This document shows, in pieces, positions 1 to 8,500 of a stretch of DNA of 61,392 nucleotides. The notes beneath the pieces were generated by a model, which ran no database searches, was not told where the DNA came from, and saw only the letters and a list, made by a program, of their open reading frames with translations. The DNA lies in NCBI RefSeq assembly GCF_002964765.1, contig NZ_PQCF01000032.1, forward strand, positions 785,491-846,882, given 5' to 3'. Both the position numbers and the translations under genes were made by a program. This stretch comes from Pseudoalteromonas sp. T1lg88 (GTDB taxonomy: Bacteria > Pseudomonadota > Gammaproteobacteria > Enterobacterales > Alteromonadaceae). How positions within the stretch are numbered: position 1 is the stretch's first letter; every line of letters starts with the position of its first letter.

Positions 1-142
1 CGGATGAATTAAACCACATAAATCAGTGATGACATTCATCAGAATGCGTTTAGATTGAACATAAAGTAAACCGCAAAGATAAACAGACCCTAGATAAAAA
101 GGGCTTAGAGAGAGCGCCTAGAAAAGGAGTTCATGCCTTAAG

Positions 143-703
143 CTAGTTTAAATGATCCACCAGCCAGGCATTTTCGGTGCGCCCAAACTCAGTTTCTTGT
201 TGCAATTGCCGCAGCGCTAAACTCAATTCACCTTGCACCTGCTCACCAATTCGCTGCGCTTGCTTTTTCAATATGCGGCAATTACCTATCTGAGGCAGTG
301 CCGCCAATTTTTGGTCGAGACGCTCGGCGGCGGCGATGATCATCAAGCCCTGCTTACGTTGATATTCGGCCAGATGCGGATACCAGCGCGACCAAAGTTG
401 CTTTACCGCTTCACTGTAGCTATCGAGCCTGGGTAAGGTGTATTCAATTTCCACCGTCGTTGTTAACTTCTCCACCTGGCACTGACGAGTCCGGCCATTA
501 AATAAAAACTCCCAGCCAATCTGATGCTGGATATGACCATGCTCTACCTTACCATCGCGCTTAACCGGGGACGCGGCATCCAAAGTATTCAGTAACTCAC
601 CAAGCACATCGGCGTAAACGGGATAATTTTGTGTACTCTGCCTGACATCAAGTTTGCCGTAGGCTGGCAGAGATAAAAACATAACTACAAGAATAAGACG
701 CAC
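143..703 (-). CDS. DUF922-like secreted protein lacking the HExxH motif
   Basis: A 186-residue protein if started at the GTG at 703, which follows AGGAAG and begins a clean signal peptide (LILVVMFLSLPAYG). The 195-residue ATG version adds nine polar residues ahead of the signal. The layout resembles the DUF922 family of predicted secreted zinc proteases: an N-terminal YPV, a central beta region ending in TLPRLD, a helix with LW.RW, a pair of cysteines (RQCQV and GNCR) and a terminal FGRT. At the place where family members carry HExxH, this protein has YQRKQ, and the later family TGHG is TEFG. Zinc binding and proteolysis are therefore unlikely. The family assignment is from memory of the pattern. 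The gene is monocistronic as far as can be seen. Confidence 0.55.
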   Translation of the reverse strand: MRLILVVMFLSLPAYGKLDVRQSTQNYPVYADVLGELLNTLDAASPVKRDGKVEHGHIQHQIGWEFLFNGRTRQCQVEKLTTTVEIEYTLPRLDSYSEAVKQLWSRWYPHLAEYQRKQGLMIIAAAERLDQKLAALPQIGNCRILKKQAQRIGEQVQGELSLALRQLQQETEFGRTENAWLVDHLN

Positions 704-812
704 ACTACTTCCTAGGTCACGGCCACGCATACGACCGCAACACCATTCTTTATGCTAAAAAATTAGGGAAGCTTATATCATTGTTACATAACAGAATAAT
801 GACAGTATTCAG

Positions 813-1226
813 TTAGTTGCTCTCTTTGGGAGGATATTCCTCATAACCCGGTAACAAGGCAATGTATTGCTGCCACCCTTGTTGGCGCGAAGTAAAAATA
901 TGGGCATTGGGCTGGGGCAGCTCACCATTATCGACACTGCCGGCGGGCACCATCACCACTCCCCGCTCCTCCACAAGCAAAGGCAATGATGAACCACATA
1001 CGCTGCAAAAACACTTTTCATGGCGGCTGTCGTCAACACGATAACGAGTCAATAAATGTTCGCCACGTAACCAATCAAGCTGGGCCGCATCCATAAAAAC
1101 GATGGCACCATGAGCCGAGCCTGTGCTTTTTTGGCAGCGGTGACAATGGCAAAGATAAAAACCGCACACCTCACCGCTGACGCTGTAGCTGGCGCCACCA
1201 CATAGGCAGCTTCCGTGTAATTCCAT
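813..1226 (-). CDS. GFA-family (CENP-V/GFA domain) zinc protein
   Basis: A 137-residue single-domain protein of the glutathione-dependent formaldehyde-activating enzyme (GFA) family. The zinc-binding cysteines are visible: C7 and C9 in SCLCGG, then CHCHRC at 26-31, and CFCSVCG at about 72-78. Family members bind structural and catalytic zinc. Most, like this one, have no proven substrate, and the name formaldehyde-activating is inherited from one member. The start is well supported by AGGAG seven bases before the ATG. The gene stands alone and forms the left border of the AT-rich island that follows. Confidence 0.85.
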   Translation of the reverse strand: MELHGSCLCGGASYSVSGEVCGFYLCHCHRCQKSTGSAHGAIVFMDAAQLDWLRGEHLLTRYRVDDSRHEKCFCSVCGSSLPLLVEERGVVMVPAGSVDNGELPQPNAHIFTSRQQGWQQYIALLPGYEEYPPKESN

Positions 1227-1363
1227 AAATATCTCCTGGTTAATTATTATTCACGTCCTAGCAAAGTGTAGCCCATGGTTTGCGGGTGTGAGAGGCTATG
1301 TAATAATGACGAAAAAGATAAGTAACATACGGTTACGGCAAGAGTTACGCAAAAGGACTTAAT

Positions 1364-1594
1364 ATGGCACATAGTGATATCAGCGCTATAAATACTGAAA
1401 AGTACCCAAAATACCTTACAGGTGAAGCCATCAGCCTGGATAACGAAAACCAGGCCAAGTTCAAAAAGCTGATCATTGAAGGCGGCCAAAAGTTCTTAAA
1501 AGCCCTCAACCCCAACTGGCCTGATCCCCTCATGCCCATCAACGGCAACTGCACCATAGTCGGTAAGGTCGTGTTTACTGGAAAATCACTTTAA
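1364..1594 (+). pseudogene. C-terminal fragment of an S24/LexA-type phage repressor
   Basis: Only 76 residues. The last 45 match the C-terminal end of S24-peptidase repressors: FKKLIIEGG carries the lysine of the Ser-Lys autoprotease, then LKALNPNWPDP and NGNCTIVGKVVF. The DNA-binding helix-turn-helix and the serine half of the protease are absent, and nothing upstream restores them. The fragment is probably the 3' remnant of a repressor from an integrated element. It sits at the left end of the island, and the unknown gene at 1611 starts 16 bases after its stop. Whether the short ORF is translated is unknown. Confidence 0.6.
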
Positions 1595-1610
1595 GGACAA
1601 GGATGACTTT

Positions 1611-3293
1611 ATGAAAACATCTATTATAAAGAATTTATTTTTATACGCATTATTACCTTTATTTGTGCTGTGGGCTTGGGAGCAGTATTCAAAGGAGAAA
1701 GAGCATGTTGTAGTAACTTCTACACCAATAGTATCTACTTCGTTTACTAATCCCGGCAATAGCGACTTTTTAAAAACGTACACTATCAGGAATGAAGGAA
1801 ACAAGGCTGCGCAGGATGTGCTTTTTGTTTTTAACGATAACGTTAAAAATCACCAAATAATAAAGTCAGCAGCACAAGATATGGTCAGCGTAATGGAACC
1901 TGAAGGAAAGCTAGAAATAAAATACGCAAATCTGACACCAACGTCTGAATTCACAGTAATGCTATTGCTTGATAGTGATTCCCCCATTGAGCCTGTTGTT
2001 AAACATCTTAATGGTGTTGCGACTAAAGCAACTGACCATCAAGGAATACTAGAATACGCAAATTTACTCATGCTTTGTGCTGCTTTCATTTACTTTGCTT
2101 TAAGTTTGCGCTGCGTATTTTACAACAGTTACAGAATTTATTTACCTAAGCATATTAACGAGCGTAAACCTTGGTATCTAACCAACAAAGAACATGAAGA
2201 GTTCATAATAAGCTCCCTACCAAACATACTTAGCCCAAACGTCTCAAACCATTTATCTAGTCCCTCTGATCTAAACACAATAAAAGCTAGTACAGTGATA
2301 ACCGAATTAGTTAAAAGCAGCCGTCTTTCCCAAAAGGTCAAAGATGAAATAGGTCTGCATGTAAATAAAGTTTTTGTGATTGAGTCTGAAATTGCGCTGT
2401 TATTGACGTCATCTATTGAAGTCCTAGAGAGTTTTGCTTCATTCGAAAAGCCTGTTTGGGTAACCAGTGATAGCTGGGCTCAATTCCAATCAAAGGTAAT
2501 TAAGAGAGTTGAAGTAATTAGCTCTGAGCTACATTCAGCATATGAATTTGAAAAGAAGGCTACTGCCATATTATCAACTATTAAATCAGGGGAGTTGGTT
2601 GGGTTAAGTCATTCTGAATATACGAAGTGGATAAAGGCTTATAAAGCTGGTCTAAAAAACCTATTAACTAACTATATTGCTTCAGATAGCTTCTATGGAA
2701 CAATAATAAAAATTGATGAACTGTCCCCATTTATTGAAGCATTAGAACCAAGGGCTAGTGAGCAAGTAAGATCTCTTATTTGTATTAGAAATATTTTTGC
2801 TGGGAACAAGTTTGCTAATTTGGCGACTAGTAAAATAAAAGGCTTAAAGGCCCAAATAGACAGCAAACCTGATTGGGCTGATACGAACGTTTGGCCGTCA
2901 TACGTATCCGTATTAAAAGATTATCTAGACTACTTAGAGTTGAAGGAGAGTTCTGAGAAGCTGCTCCCTGAATTAACATCCTTACTGCAGAACTCACAAT
3001 ATGAAAAAGATGTGAACCCTGTGGAAGCTCTTTATCTCCTAATTTCGGAGTTAAAGGACTTTAAAACTTCCTTGGCTAACAAAGGCCAAGCTCTTGAGGT
3101 TAAAGAAAGTGAACTTAATTCTTTAGAACATCAAACTAACACTCTACTTGAACAGTTGCGTTTGCAATTATCATTTATTGACGACACTTTAAACGGTGGG
3201 CGTAATTTTGAGCTAGAGGAGTATCCGGAAAAGCTCTTTAAACCTCAGAACATCAGAAATTTAAAGCAAGTATCTGAATTAATAAAAAGCTAA
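1611..3293 (+). CDS. Two-TM protein of unknown function with coiled-coil tail
   Basis: A 560-residue protein I do not recognise. Visible parts: an N-terminal membrane helix (about residues 9-24, FLYALLPLFVLWAW), a likely extracytoplasmic beta-rich segment (about 30-145) containing TIRNEGNKAAQDVLFVF, which resembles Ig-like/CARDB strands, a second membrane helix at about 150-172, and a long helical cytoplasmic region ending in a coiled coil (about 490-545, heptad-like ELNSLEHQTNTLLEQLRLQL). The DNA is clearly AT-rich compared with the flanking core genes, which fits horizontal acquisition. It lies inside the island, convergent with the membrane protein at 3380. Topology is inferred only from hydrophobicity. 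Confidence 0.7.
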   Translation: MKTSIIKNLFLYALLPLFVLWAWEQYSKEKEHVVVTSTPIVSTSFTNPGNSDFLKTYTIRNEGNKAAQDVLFVFNDNVKNHQIIKSAAQDMVSVMEPEGKLEIKYANLTPTSEFTVMLLLDSDSPIEPVVKHLNGVATKATDHQGILEYANLLMLCAAFIYFALSLRCVFYNSYRIYLPKHINERKPWYLTNKEHEEFIISSLPNILSPNVSNHLSSPSDLNTIKASTVITELVKSSRLSQKVKDEIGLHVNKVFVIESEIALLLTSSIEVLESFASFEKPVWVTSDSWAQFQSKVIKRVEVISSELHSAYEFEKKATAILSTIKSGELVGLSHSEYTKWIKAYKAGLKNLLTNYIASDSFYGTIIKIDELSPFIEALEPRASEQVRSLICIRNIFAGNKFANLATSKIKGLKAQIDSKPDWADTNVWPSYVSVLKDYLDYLELKESSEKLLPELTSLLQNSQYEKDVNPVEALYLLISELKDFKTSLANKGQALEVKESELNSLEHQTNTLLEQLRLQLSFIDDTLNGGRNFELEEYPEKLFKPQNIRNLKQVSELIKS

Positions 3294-3308
3294 ATGTAAA
3301 TTATTCTT

Positions 3309-3358
3309 GGTGAACTGTCATAGCACCTGTTACAAAAAGCAGTTTCTTACAGTTCACC
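3309..3358. repeat. 10-bp inverted repeat between convergent genes
   Basis: GGTGAACTGT at 3309-3318 is exactly complementary to ACAGTTCACC at 3349-3358, with a 30-base loop. It lies in the gap between the convergent genes ending at 3293 and 3380. It could act as a long-loop terminator for either gene or be a protein site. There is no T-run, so its role is open. Confidence 0.4.
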
Positions 3359-3379
3359 CTGACCTTATATATTGTACTG

Positions 3380-4096
3380 TCAGTCCTTGAGCTTTCTGTC
3401 CTGAAACTTTAAAACCAGACCATGCTCTTTCTCTACACAAATATCCTTGTTTTCAGGGTTTAAAAAGAAGTAGCTTTGCCCGTACATTCCTAAGTAAATC
3501 ATTCTTACACCCGTACCAACCACACAGTTTTTTGTACTTTTCTTTAAGTAATAAAGGGATTTTTTCTCTTCTAAAGTCGCAGTAATTTCATTGTATCCTG
3601 CAGTGTGAGAGTAAGTTGGTAGTAGGCTAGTAAACATTATTACTAAATTTCTAAAAATTTTATTTTTACCTTTAAGAACTGGTGGATTTTTTATCAAGTA
3701 AATCATTACACCTATAGAGATCACGGGTAGAGCATAGAGCAGCTTCTTTTCAGGAACCGTTGTTATTGCTTCCCAAACGTTCACACCCACAACAACCAAA
3801 AGCAATAAGACTCCTAAAAAAGCAGCAAAAATAAAAATATAGAATAGGCCCTTAATAGCCTTTGCATCATTTTCTTCTGGTTTTTGTATACCTTGAGAGT
3901 TATATGCGTCCAATGCCGTCAAGACCAATATCGTTAACAAAGTCGGAATCAAAGGATAAACGGCTGATTTAATCACATCTAAAGGGGAAAGAAATTGTAA
4001 GATATTGAAATGTAATGGTGTCCAAAACCCGTAGAGGTACAAACCACCAACACACAAAAAATAGAAGTAGCATATAGCTGTTGTAGTCCAGTTCAT
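3380..4096 (-). CDS. Multi-pass membrane protein paired with nucleotidyltransferase
   Basis: A 238-residue protein with about four or five hydrophobic helices in the first 160 residues (for example AICYFYFLCVGGLYLYGFW, then two helices around 45-62 and 88-112, and one near 120-138), followed by a soluble tail of about 80 residues. No family was recognised. Its ATG lies three bases after the stop of the nucleotidyltransferase gene at 4100, on the same strand, so the two are almost certainly co-transcribed and translationally coupled. The pairing of a soluble enzyme with a membrane protein inside a mobile island resembles the layout of many defence or toxin cassettes, but that is inference. Confidence 0.7.
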   Translation of the reverse strand: MNWTTTAICYFYFLCVGGLYLYGFWTPLHFNILQFLSPLDVIKSAVYPLIPTLLTILVLTALDAYNSQGIQKPEENDAKAIKGLFYIFIFAAFLGVLLLLVVVGVNVWEAITTVPEKKLLYALPVISIGVMIYLIKNPPVLKGKNKIFRNLVIMFTSLLPTYSHTAGYNEITATLEEKKSLYYLKKSTKNCVVGTGVRMIYLGMYGQSYFFLNPENKDICVEKEHGLVLKFQDRKLKD

Positions 4097-4099
4097 GAT

Positions 4100-4999
4100 T
4101 TATCCCATTGCTGCTATATATAAACCCTTCCGCCTTTTATCATATCCTTCCATCCAGCGTGGAATTTCTTTGGATAGTAACTCTTTTGGTAAGCGTTCAC
4201 CTTGCACATCAGCAAAGTGATTTATGAAACCAGCCAAGCTAACTTGGTGGTCAACATCTAATTTAAAGCCCTGCTTCGTTTTCGCTATTTGCATCAGTAG
4301 GTCAAATGGCTTTCTAAACTCCCTATAGCCTTTTTCTTGTAGTTGCTCAGTTAAGAACATTTCTATCGCAGGTAGCAGCAGCTTAATTCGAACTAGTTCA
4401 ACCTCTGGATTCTTCGTATGGCTCAGTTCAAATAAGTTTTTCATTCTACTTTTTAAGCACCCAATGGGGTTAAGAATTCTGAGTTTTGAATGAGGCTCCA
4501 AGTTAAATTGTTCTGGGAACAGGAATTCAACTGTATGTTGCTCCAAGCGGTTATTCTCAAAATCAATTTTGCTAAAACCAGCTGGCAATTGAAGTAAATC
4601 GACTACGTTTGGCTCTTGCTTGGAGTGGAAAAGGTATTCAAAGAAATCTAAATATAGAGAGCCTTTATGATCTTTTATCTCTTTCATCGAGTTTAAGAGA
4701 ATACTGCGCCCTAGTTCCGGGGTGTTGTGATCTATATCGGGGGTTTCAAAATCAACGCCCCAAATTGACGTGAGTTTTTGAAAATCTTCTTTCTTACCGC
4801 AGTAGTCAATATCGTAGGATGTGGCTTGGAGTCCGATATGCTCTTCCAAATCTTGATCAATTCCATAGTAGGCGAGCCAATATGCAACAGCCTGGCCGCC
4901 TATGACAATCATTGGAGATTCAAGGGTATCAAGGATTGGGTAAATTTCTTCGTTTAGATAAACAAGTTGGTCAGTGGGGGCTAAATGCTCTACTTCCAT
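4100..4999 (-). CDS. Putative nucleotidyltransferase (AbiEii/MNT-like fold)
   Basis: A 299-residue soluble protein. Residues 33-38 read IGGQAV and are followed by TSYDIDYCG at about 61-69. A GG turn plus a D-x-D pair is the core signature of the polymerase-beta-like nucleotidyltransferase superfamily, which includes AbiEii toxins. A later LNPIGCLKSRMKNLFEL resembles the helix found after the catalytic domain in stand-alone members. The substrate is unknown. It heads a two-gene operon with the membrane protein at 3380. The start has an AAGG about 11 bases upstream. The same fold could serve antibiotic modification, tRNA or protein nucleotidylation, or phage defence, and the sequence does not decide between these. 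Confidence 0.6.
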   Translation of the reverse strand: MEVEHLAPTDQLVYLNEEIYPILDTLESPMIVIGGQAVAYWLAYYGIDQDLEEHIGLQATSYDIDYCGKKEDFQKLTSIWGVDFETPDIDHNTPELGRSILLNSMKEIKDHKGSLYLDFFEYLFHSKQEPNVVDLLQLPAGFSKIDFENNRLEQHTVEFLFPEQFNLEPHSKLRILNPIGCLKSRMKNLFELSHTKNPEVELVRIKLLLPAIEMFLTEQLQEKGYREFRKPFDLLMQIAKTKQGFKLDVDHQVSLAGFINHFADVQGERLPKELLSKEIPRWMEGYDKRRKGLYIAAMG

Positions 5000-5050
5000 G
5001 TTTATAACTGCCTTGTAAAAAGACTAGTTATATCAGAAACAACTTAACAT

Positions 5051-5182
5051 TCAAGCAGCTGGTTTTACTTTCCTAAAAGAGCCACTAAAGCGAGATTTGG
5101 GCATAGACAGCTTAGCTCCGGCCTTGGCTAGCATAATCGCCCGGCGGTAGTTGTCATGGATTCGCTTTTTTTCAGCACACAT
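5051..5182 (-). CDS. Small basic 43-residue protein, unknown
   Basis: An ATG-to-TGA frame on the minus strand codes for 43 residues rich in Lys and Arg, starting MCAEKKRIHDNYRR and ending in KPAA. It lies upstream of the nucleotidyltransferase gene on the same strand. The composition (basic, few hydrophobics) could suit a small nucleic-acid-binding protein, but no family was recognised and there is no strong ribosome-binding site. It could equally be a remnant of a longer island gene. Confidence 0.3.
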   Translation of the reverse strand: MCAEKKRIHDNYRRAIMLAKAGAKLSMPKSRFSGSFRKVKPAA

Positions 5183-5366
5183 AATTAAAAGTACTCTTAA
5201 TAATAGATAGGCTTAGACTGTTGGTGCGTTATTGACCATACCGTCAAAATATAAGCGATTACTGACCTTGTTGCAAGTTGTGTTTACCTGTTTCTGGCAG
5301 TTGCTTTCACAGGAAGATCTGATACTTTCAATAAGTACATATATATCAAGTGAAAGGGAATTTTCC

Positions 5367-6263
5367 ATGCAAAACATGCCAACCGACCAGCACGGCCAAC
5401 CACTCAACCATAACTTTTGTACAGCACAAAATTTAACGAAATCGATTTTATCACTGCAAGGAATACTCAAAGGTGTAGTTTCTGACCAGCGATTAAACGA
5501 CCAAGAGCTGTTGTTTTTGCAGACATGGCTCGCGTCACATAAAGAGTTGCCAGTTGACGGTGATGTACTCGATATAGTCGAAACCATTGAAGATATCTTG
5601 GCTGACGGCGTTATCACAGCCGACGAACTCAACGAAATTAAAGACGTTGTAAACGACATTCTTGAGTATGGTGAATTGGTATCAGGTTGCGTTGAAGATC
5701 TAACAAATGAGTTACTCGGATTTCTTTCTGGTATTACTGCCGACAATGTCATTACGCTTGGCGAGTTTAACGCCCTCGTAAATTGGTTTAATGACAATCC
5801 TGAGGCTACTAGTTGTTGGCCTGGTAATGACCTATACAATAAGCTCGCTTAGATTCTAGAAGATGGCGTAGTTGAGCAACATGAACTAGATGATCTTGTT
5901 GAAACCTGCAAGCTAATGGCTGGCCAACAATTTTTAGAAACGGGTGTTGCCCACGGAATGGCCACTGAATTTTGCGCCACAAAGTTAGAATCACTGCCCG
6001 CTCACTTCGAAACCATTTGCTTTACCGGAAAATTCCTATCCGGCACCAGAACAACTCTGCAAGACCAAGCTAAAAAGATTGGCCTTCGCCCTCAAAAGGA
6101 TGTGACACAGTCTCTCCACCTTTTGGTTATTGGTGGCTTAGCAAGCCGTGACTGGCGCTTTAGTAGTCATGGTAGAAAGATTGAAAAGGCCTTGGAGAAT
6201 CAGCAAAAAGGGATCTCCACGGTAATAATCACTGAAGATAATTGGAAATTGATAAAGGAGTGA
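5367..6263 (+). pseudogene. BRCT-domain protein interrupted by an in-frame amber codon
   Basis: Two open stretches in the same frame are separated only by TAG at 5850-5852. Read through, they give about 298 residues. The N-terminal two-thirds contain repeated TerB/EF-hand-like helices, for example DGVITADELNEI, and LNDQELLFLQTWL. The C-terminal domain has CFTGKF, followed by a helix and LLVIGG, then SSHGRKIEKALE, which is the BRCT pattern of NAD-dependent DNA ligases and relatives. I prefer the ATG at 5367, with AAAGGGA seven bases upstream, over the upstream ATG at 5232. Sequence after the amber continues the protein smoothly (ILEDGVVEQHELDDL), so the lesion is a nonsense change, not a frameshift. 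Other possibilities are sequencing error or suppression. Confidence 0.65.
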
Positions 6264-6332
6264 GATTCAAAAATCTGACTAAGGGGCTATTACCTTAAAA
6301 TACTCTTATCAAGTTAAAGCCCTTTAAACCCT

Positions 6333-7136
6333 CTATTTATCTAATTCCCACCCAATTGATGCGCGTATTAAGTTAACAGAATTATCCACCAGTTTCTTAA
6401 CTTCAACTGTATGCTCTTCGATAAAATCATGGCCATCAAACTTGTCTTTTACAAAAAGATTATAAAACTCTGTTTTTAAAAGATAACTGTTTACATAGGT
6501 TATACGCTTACGTTTTTCTTTATTTTTAGATGCCATTTTAATTACAACGCTATTAAGATATCTAAAAGTTCCGAATATCTTGATTAAGTTGGTTAGCTCT
6601 GCTTGACCTTCTTTATCGATCGCTCCCATAACCTCTAATTTTAGCTTAAGCTCAATTAGCTCCTCTACTGTAAGCTCAATCTGTTTAGAAATACCTCTGA
6701 CTTCTTCAATCACTTTTGGCCACTCGTTTTCATTCCAAAGATAAGAACCATCACCATCGAAGCTACCAAAAGCCAGATGATAATTGCTAGCCATTAACAT
6801 AACGTCGTCAGTAAGTAGTTCGTTGACCTTGTTTTTTAGTACAACCATCAGTCTGAGTTTTTCATTATGACTTAATTTGCTTTCATCCTGCCGCTTTGTA
6901 TAAAAATATATTTTCGTAGCAATAATAGCGGCTACTATCGCAAAAAAGCCACCTGCAAAGCTGCCCATATTAGACAGCACTTGTCCGAGACCTTTAGTGT
7001 CCAAAGCTATAATGAATAAACCAGAAAAAAATAGTGCTGAAATAAGTATGACCCAGAGAGCAGGCACAAAGCTCAAACCATATTTATTGGTCGTATCATC
7101 CATGTTATATAGCCAATTACTCAAGTTTTGCAGCAT
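6333..7136 (-). CDS. Two-TM protein of unknown function
   Basis: About 267 residues. Two hydrophobic helices lie near the N-terminus (LWVILISALFFSGLFIIAL and GSFAGGFFAIVAAIIATKIYFY), followed by a charged helical cytoplasmic domain of about 190 residues. Proteins with this plan, two helices followed by a helical soluble domain, are common island cargo, and some belong to phage-defence effectors, but no family can be named here. Three consecutive start codons are possible (TTG, GTG, ATG). The ATG at 7136 is best placed behind TAGAG. The stop lies 16 bases before the end of the broken integrase gene, on the same strand. Confidence 0.6.
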   Translation of the reverse strand: MLQNLSNWLYNMDDTTNKYGLSFVPALWVILISALFFSGLFIIALDTKGLGQVLSNMGSFAGGFFAIVAAIIATKIYFYTKRQDESKLSHNEKLRLMVVLKNKVNELLTDDVMLMASNYHLAFGSFDGDGSYLWNENEWPKVIEEVRGISKQIELTVEELIELKLKLEVMGAIDKEGQAELTNLIKIFGTFRYLNSVVIKMASKNKEKRKRITYVNSYLLKTEFYNLFVKDKFDGHDFIEEHTVEVKKLVDNSVNLIRASIGWELDK

Positions 7137-7152
7137 CACCAAATCTCTAAAT

Positions 7153-8364
7153 CTAATTATTACAACTACTTATTTTGATCTTGATTAGCTCCCAATACAA
7201 GTCATACCCAGCTCTTTGCTCTTTTATCCAGTCATGTTTATTGTAAATCGCCATCACTCCACGCATGGAATGACCGAGCATTTTCTCAGTTACGTGGGGC
7301 AGCACTTCATGCTCACTTAAGATAGTGGAGACACTGCGGCGGGCATCGTGAGGCACAAACTTGGGTGTGCCGTATTCTTTGTTCATGGTGGCCCACATTC
7401 GGGCGCAATAGCGGTTAATGGCATGGGTGGTAATAGGTTTGCCTGGCGATGCCCCGGGGACGATATAACCGCTACGGCCATAGGCAATGGCAAGGTGCTC
7501 CAGCAGCTCTTTCATTTTATCGGTGAGCGGGCGGCGAATTGGCTTGTTGGTTTTGGAGTTCTCAGCCGGCACGGTCCAAATGCCATCGGTAAAGTTGAAG
7601 TCTTCCCACTTGGCGGTGCGCACTTCTGATTGGCGGGCACCGGTTAGGAAGATAAGTTGCAGGCAATACTTAGTGGCCGGTGCCGCCTTTGAACGCTCAG
7701 TGCACACCCACAATTAGGCGAGTTCGCTTAGTGACAATACCCGCTGCCCTTTTGCTGGCGGCTCACCCACATCATTGGTGTTGAGGTTTAGCACCGGGCA
7801 TTGGTTGTGCAGTTCGCCGCGCTTATAGGCCCAGCGCACTATGGTTTTAATCCTCACCAACATGACGGCGGCTATTTTGGCGCTGCCGGCGGCCTTCACC
7901 TTGTCAAAGTACGCTACCCAATCGAGTAGGCGCATTTCATCTACGGGCAAGGACTTGTCGTTAAAGTAGGGGTAAATCCACTTTTTGGCGTGGTTCTGAT
8001 ATAGCCCTTGGGTCTTTTCTTTGAGGTCGGGCACTTTTACTTCAAGCCACTGGCGGGTTAAGGCATCCAGGCGCGGCAATTCGCTTTTATAGGATTGCTT
8101 TACCTGGTACTCAATTCTTGGGTCGCGACCCTGGGCCAGCCAGTTTTGAAACTCCGGAATATGGGACTGGGCTTCTTTGATGCTCATGCCTGGATAACGG
8201 CCCATGGTAAGAATGACCTGCTTGCCATCAAAGCGAAACCTATATTGCCAGGTAATGGTTCCCTTCTTTGATACCTGTACTCTTAAGCTGTCCCTATGTG
8301 TTAGTATGCAGGGGTCTTGTTCTTTGCCCAAAAGCTTGCGTAACTTTGTATCGCTAAGTGCCAT
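7153..8364 (-). pseudogene. P4-type tyrosine integrase with internal ochre codon
   Basis: Two abutting frames (7714-8364 and 7153-7713) are in the same phase and are separated only by TAA at 7714-7716. Joined, they make about 403 residues with the usual architecture: N-terminal DUF4102-like arm-binding domain, SAM-like core-binding domain, then the catalytic domain. The catalytic residues are all present after the stop: R in TGARQSE, H-x-x-R in HDARRS, H in LGH, and the tyrosine in IYNKH. The stop falls at RVLSLSELA-stop-LWVCTERSKAAPATK, exactly where relatives read continuously, so one codon has mutated. It would have driven excision and integration of the surrounding island, which is presumably now fixed unless another integrase acts. 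Confidence 0.85.
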
Positions 8365-8365
8365 A

Positions 8366-8402
8366 AAATTTTATACACACGTCCATGAAATTTTATACAC
8401 AC
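8366..8402. repeat. Tandem 15-bp direct repeats before the integrase gene
   Basis: AAATTTTATACACAC occurs at 8366-8380 and again at 8388-8402, one copy starting 22 bases (two helical turns) after the other. A shorter echo, ATAATACACAC, follows at about 8404-8414. The repeats start right at the integrase start codon, between it and sbcB. Helically phased repeats in this position suit integrase arm-type sites or a regulator of int. The element boundary is probably close by. Confidence 0.5.
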
Positions 8403-8500
8403 TATAATACACACATGGCGGTCATTGCGAGAAACGAATAAAAACAAACGGCAATAGAAAATCGATGTGAACACCAGAAATACTGAGAAAAAGAAACAAT

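Noticed and set aside
1..142. Possible gene end at the left edge
   Set aside because: All frames are closed by early stops and no family is visible; treated as intergenic.
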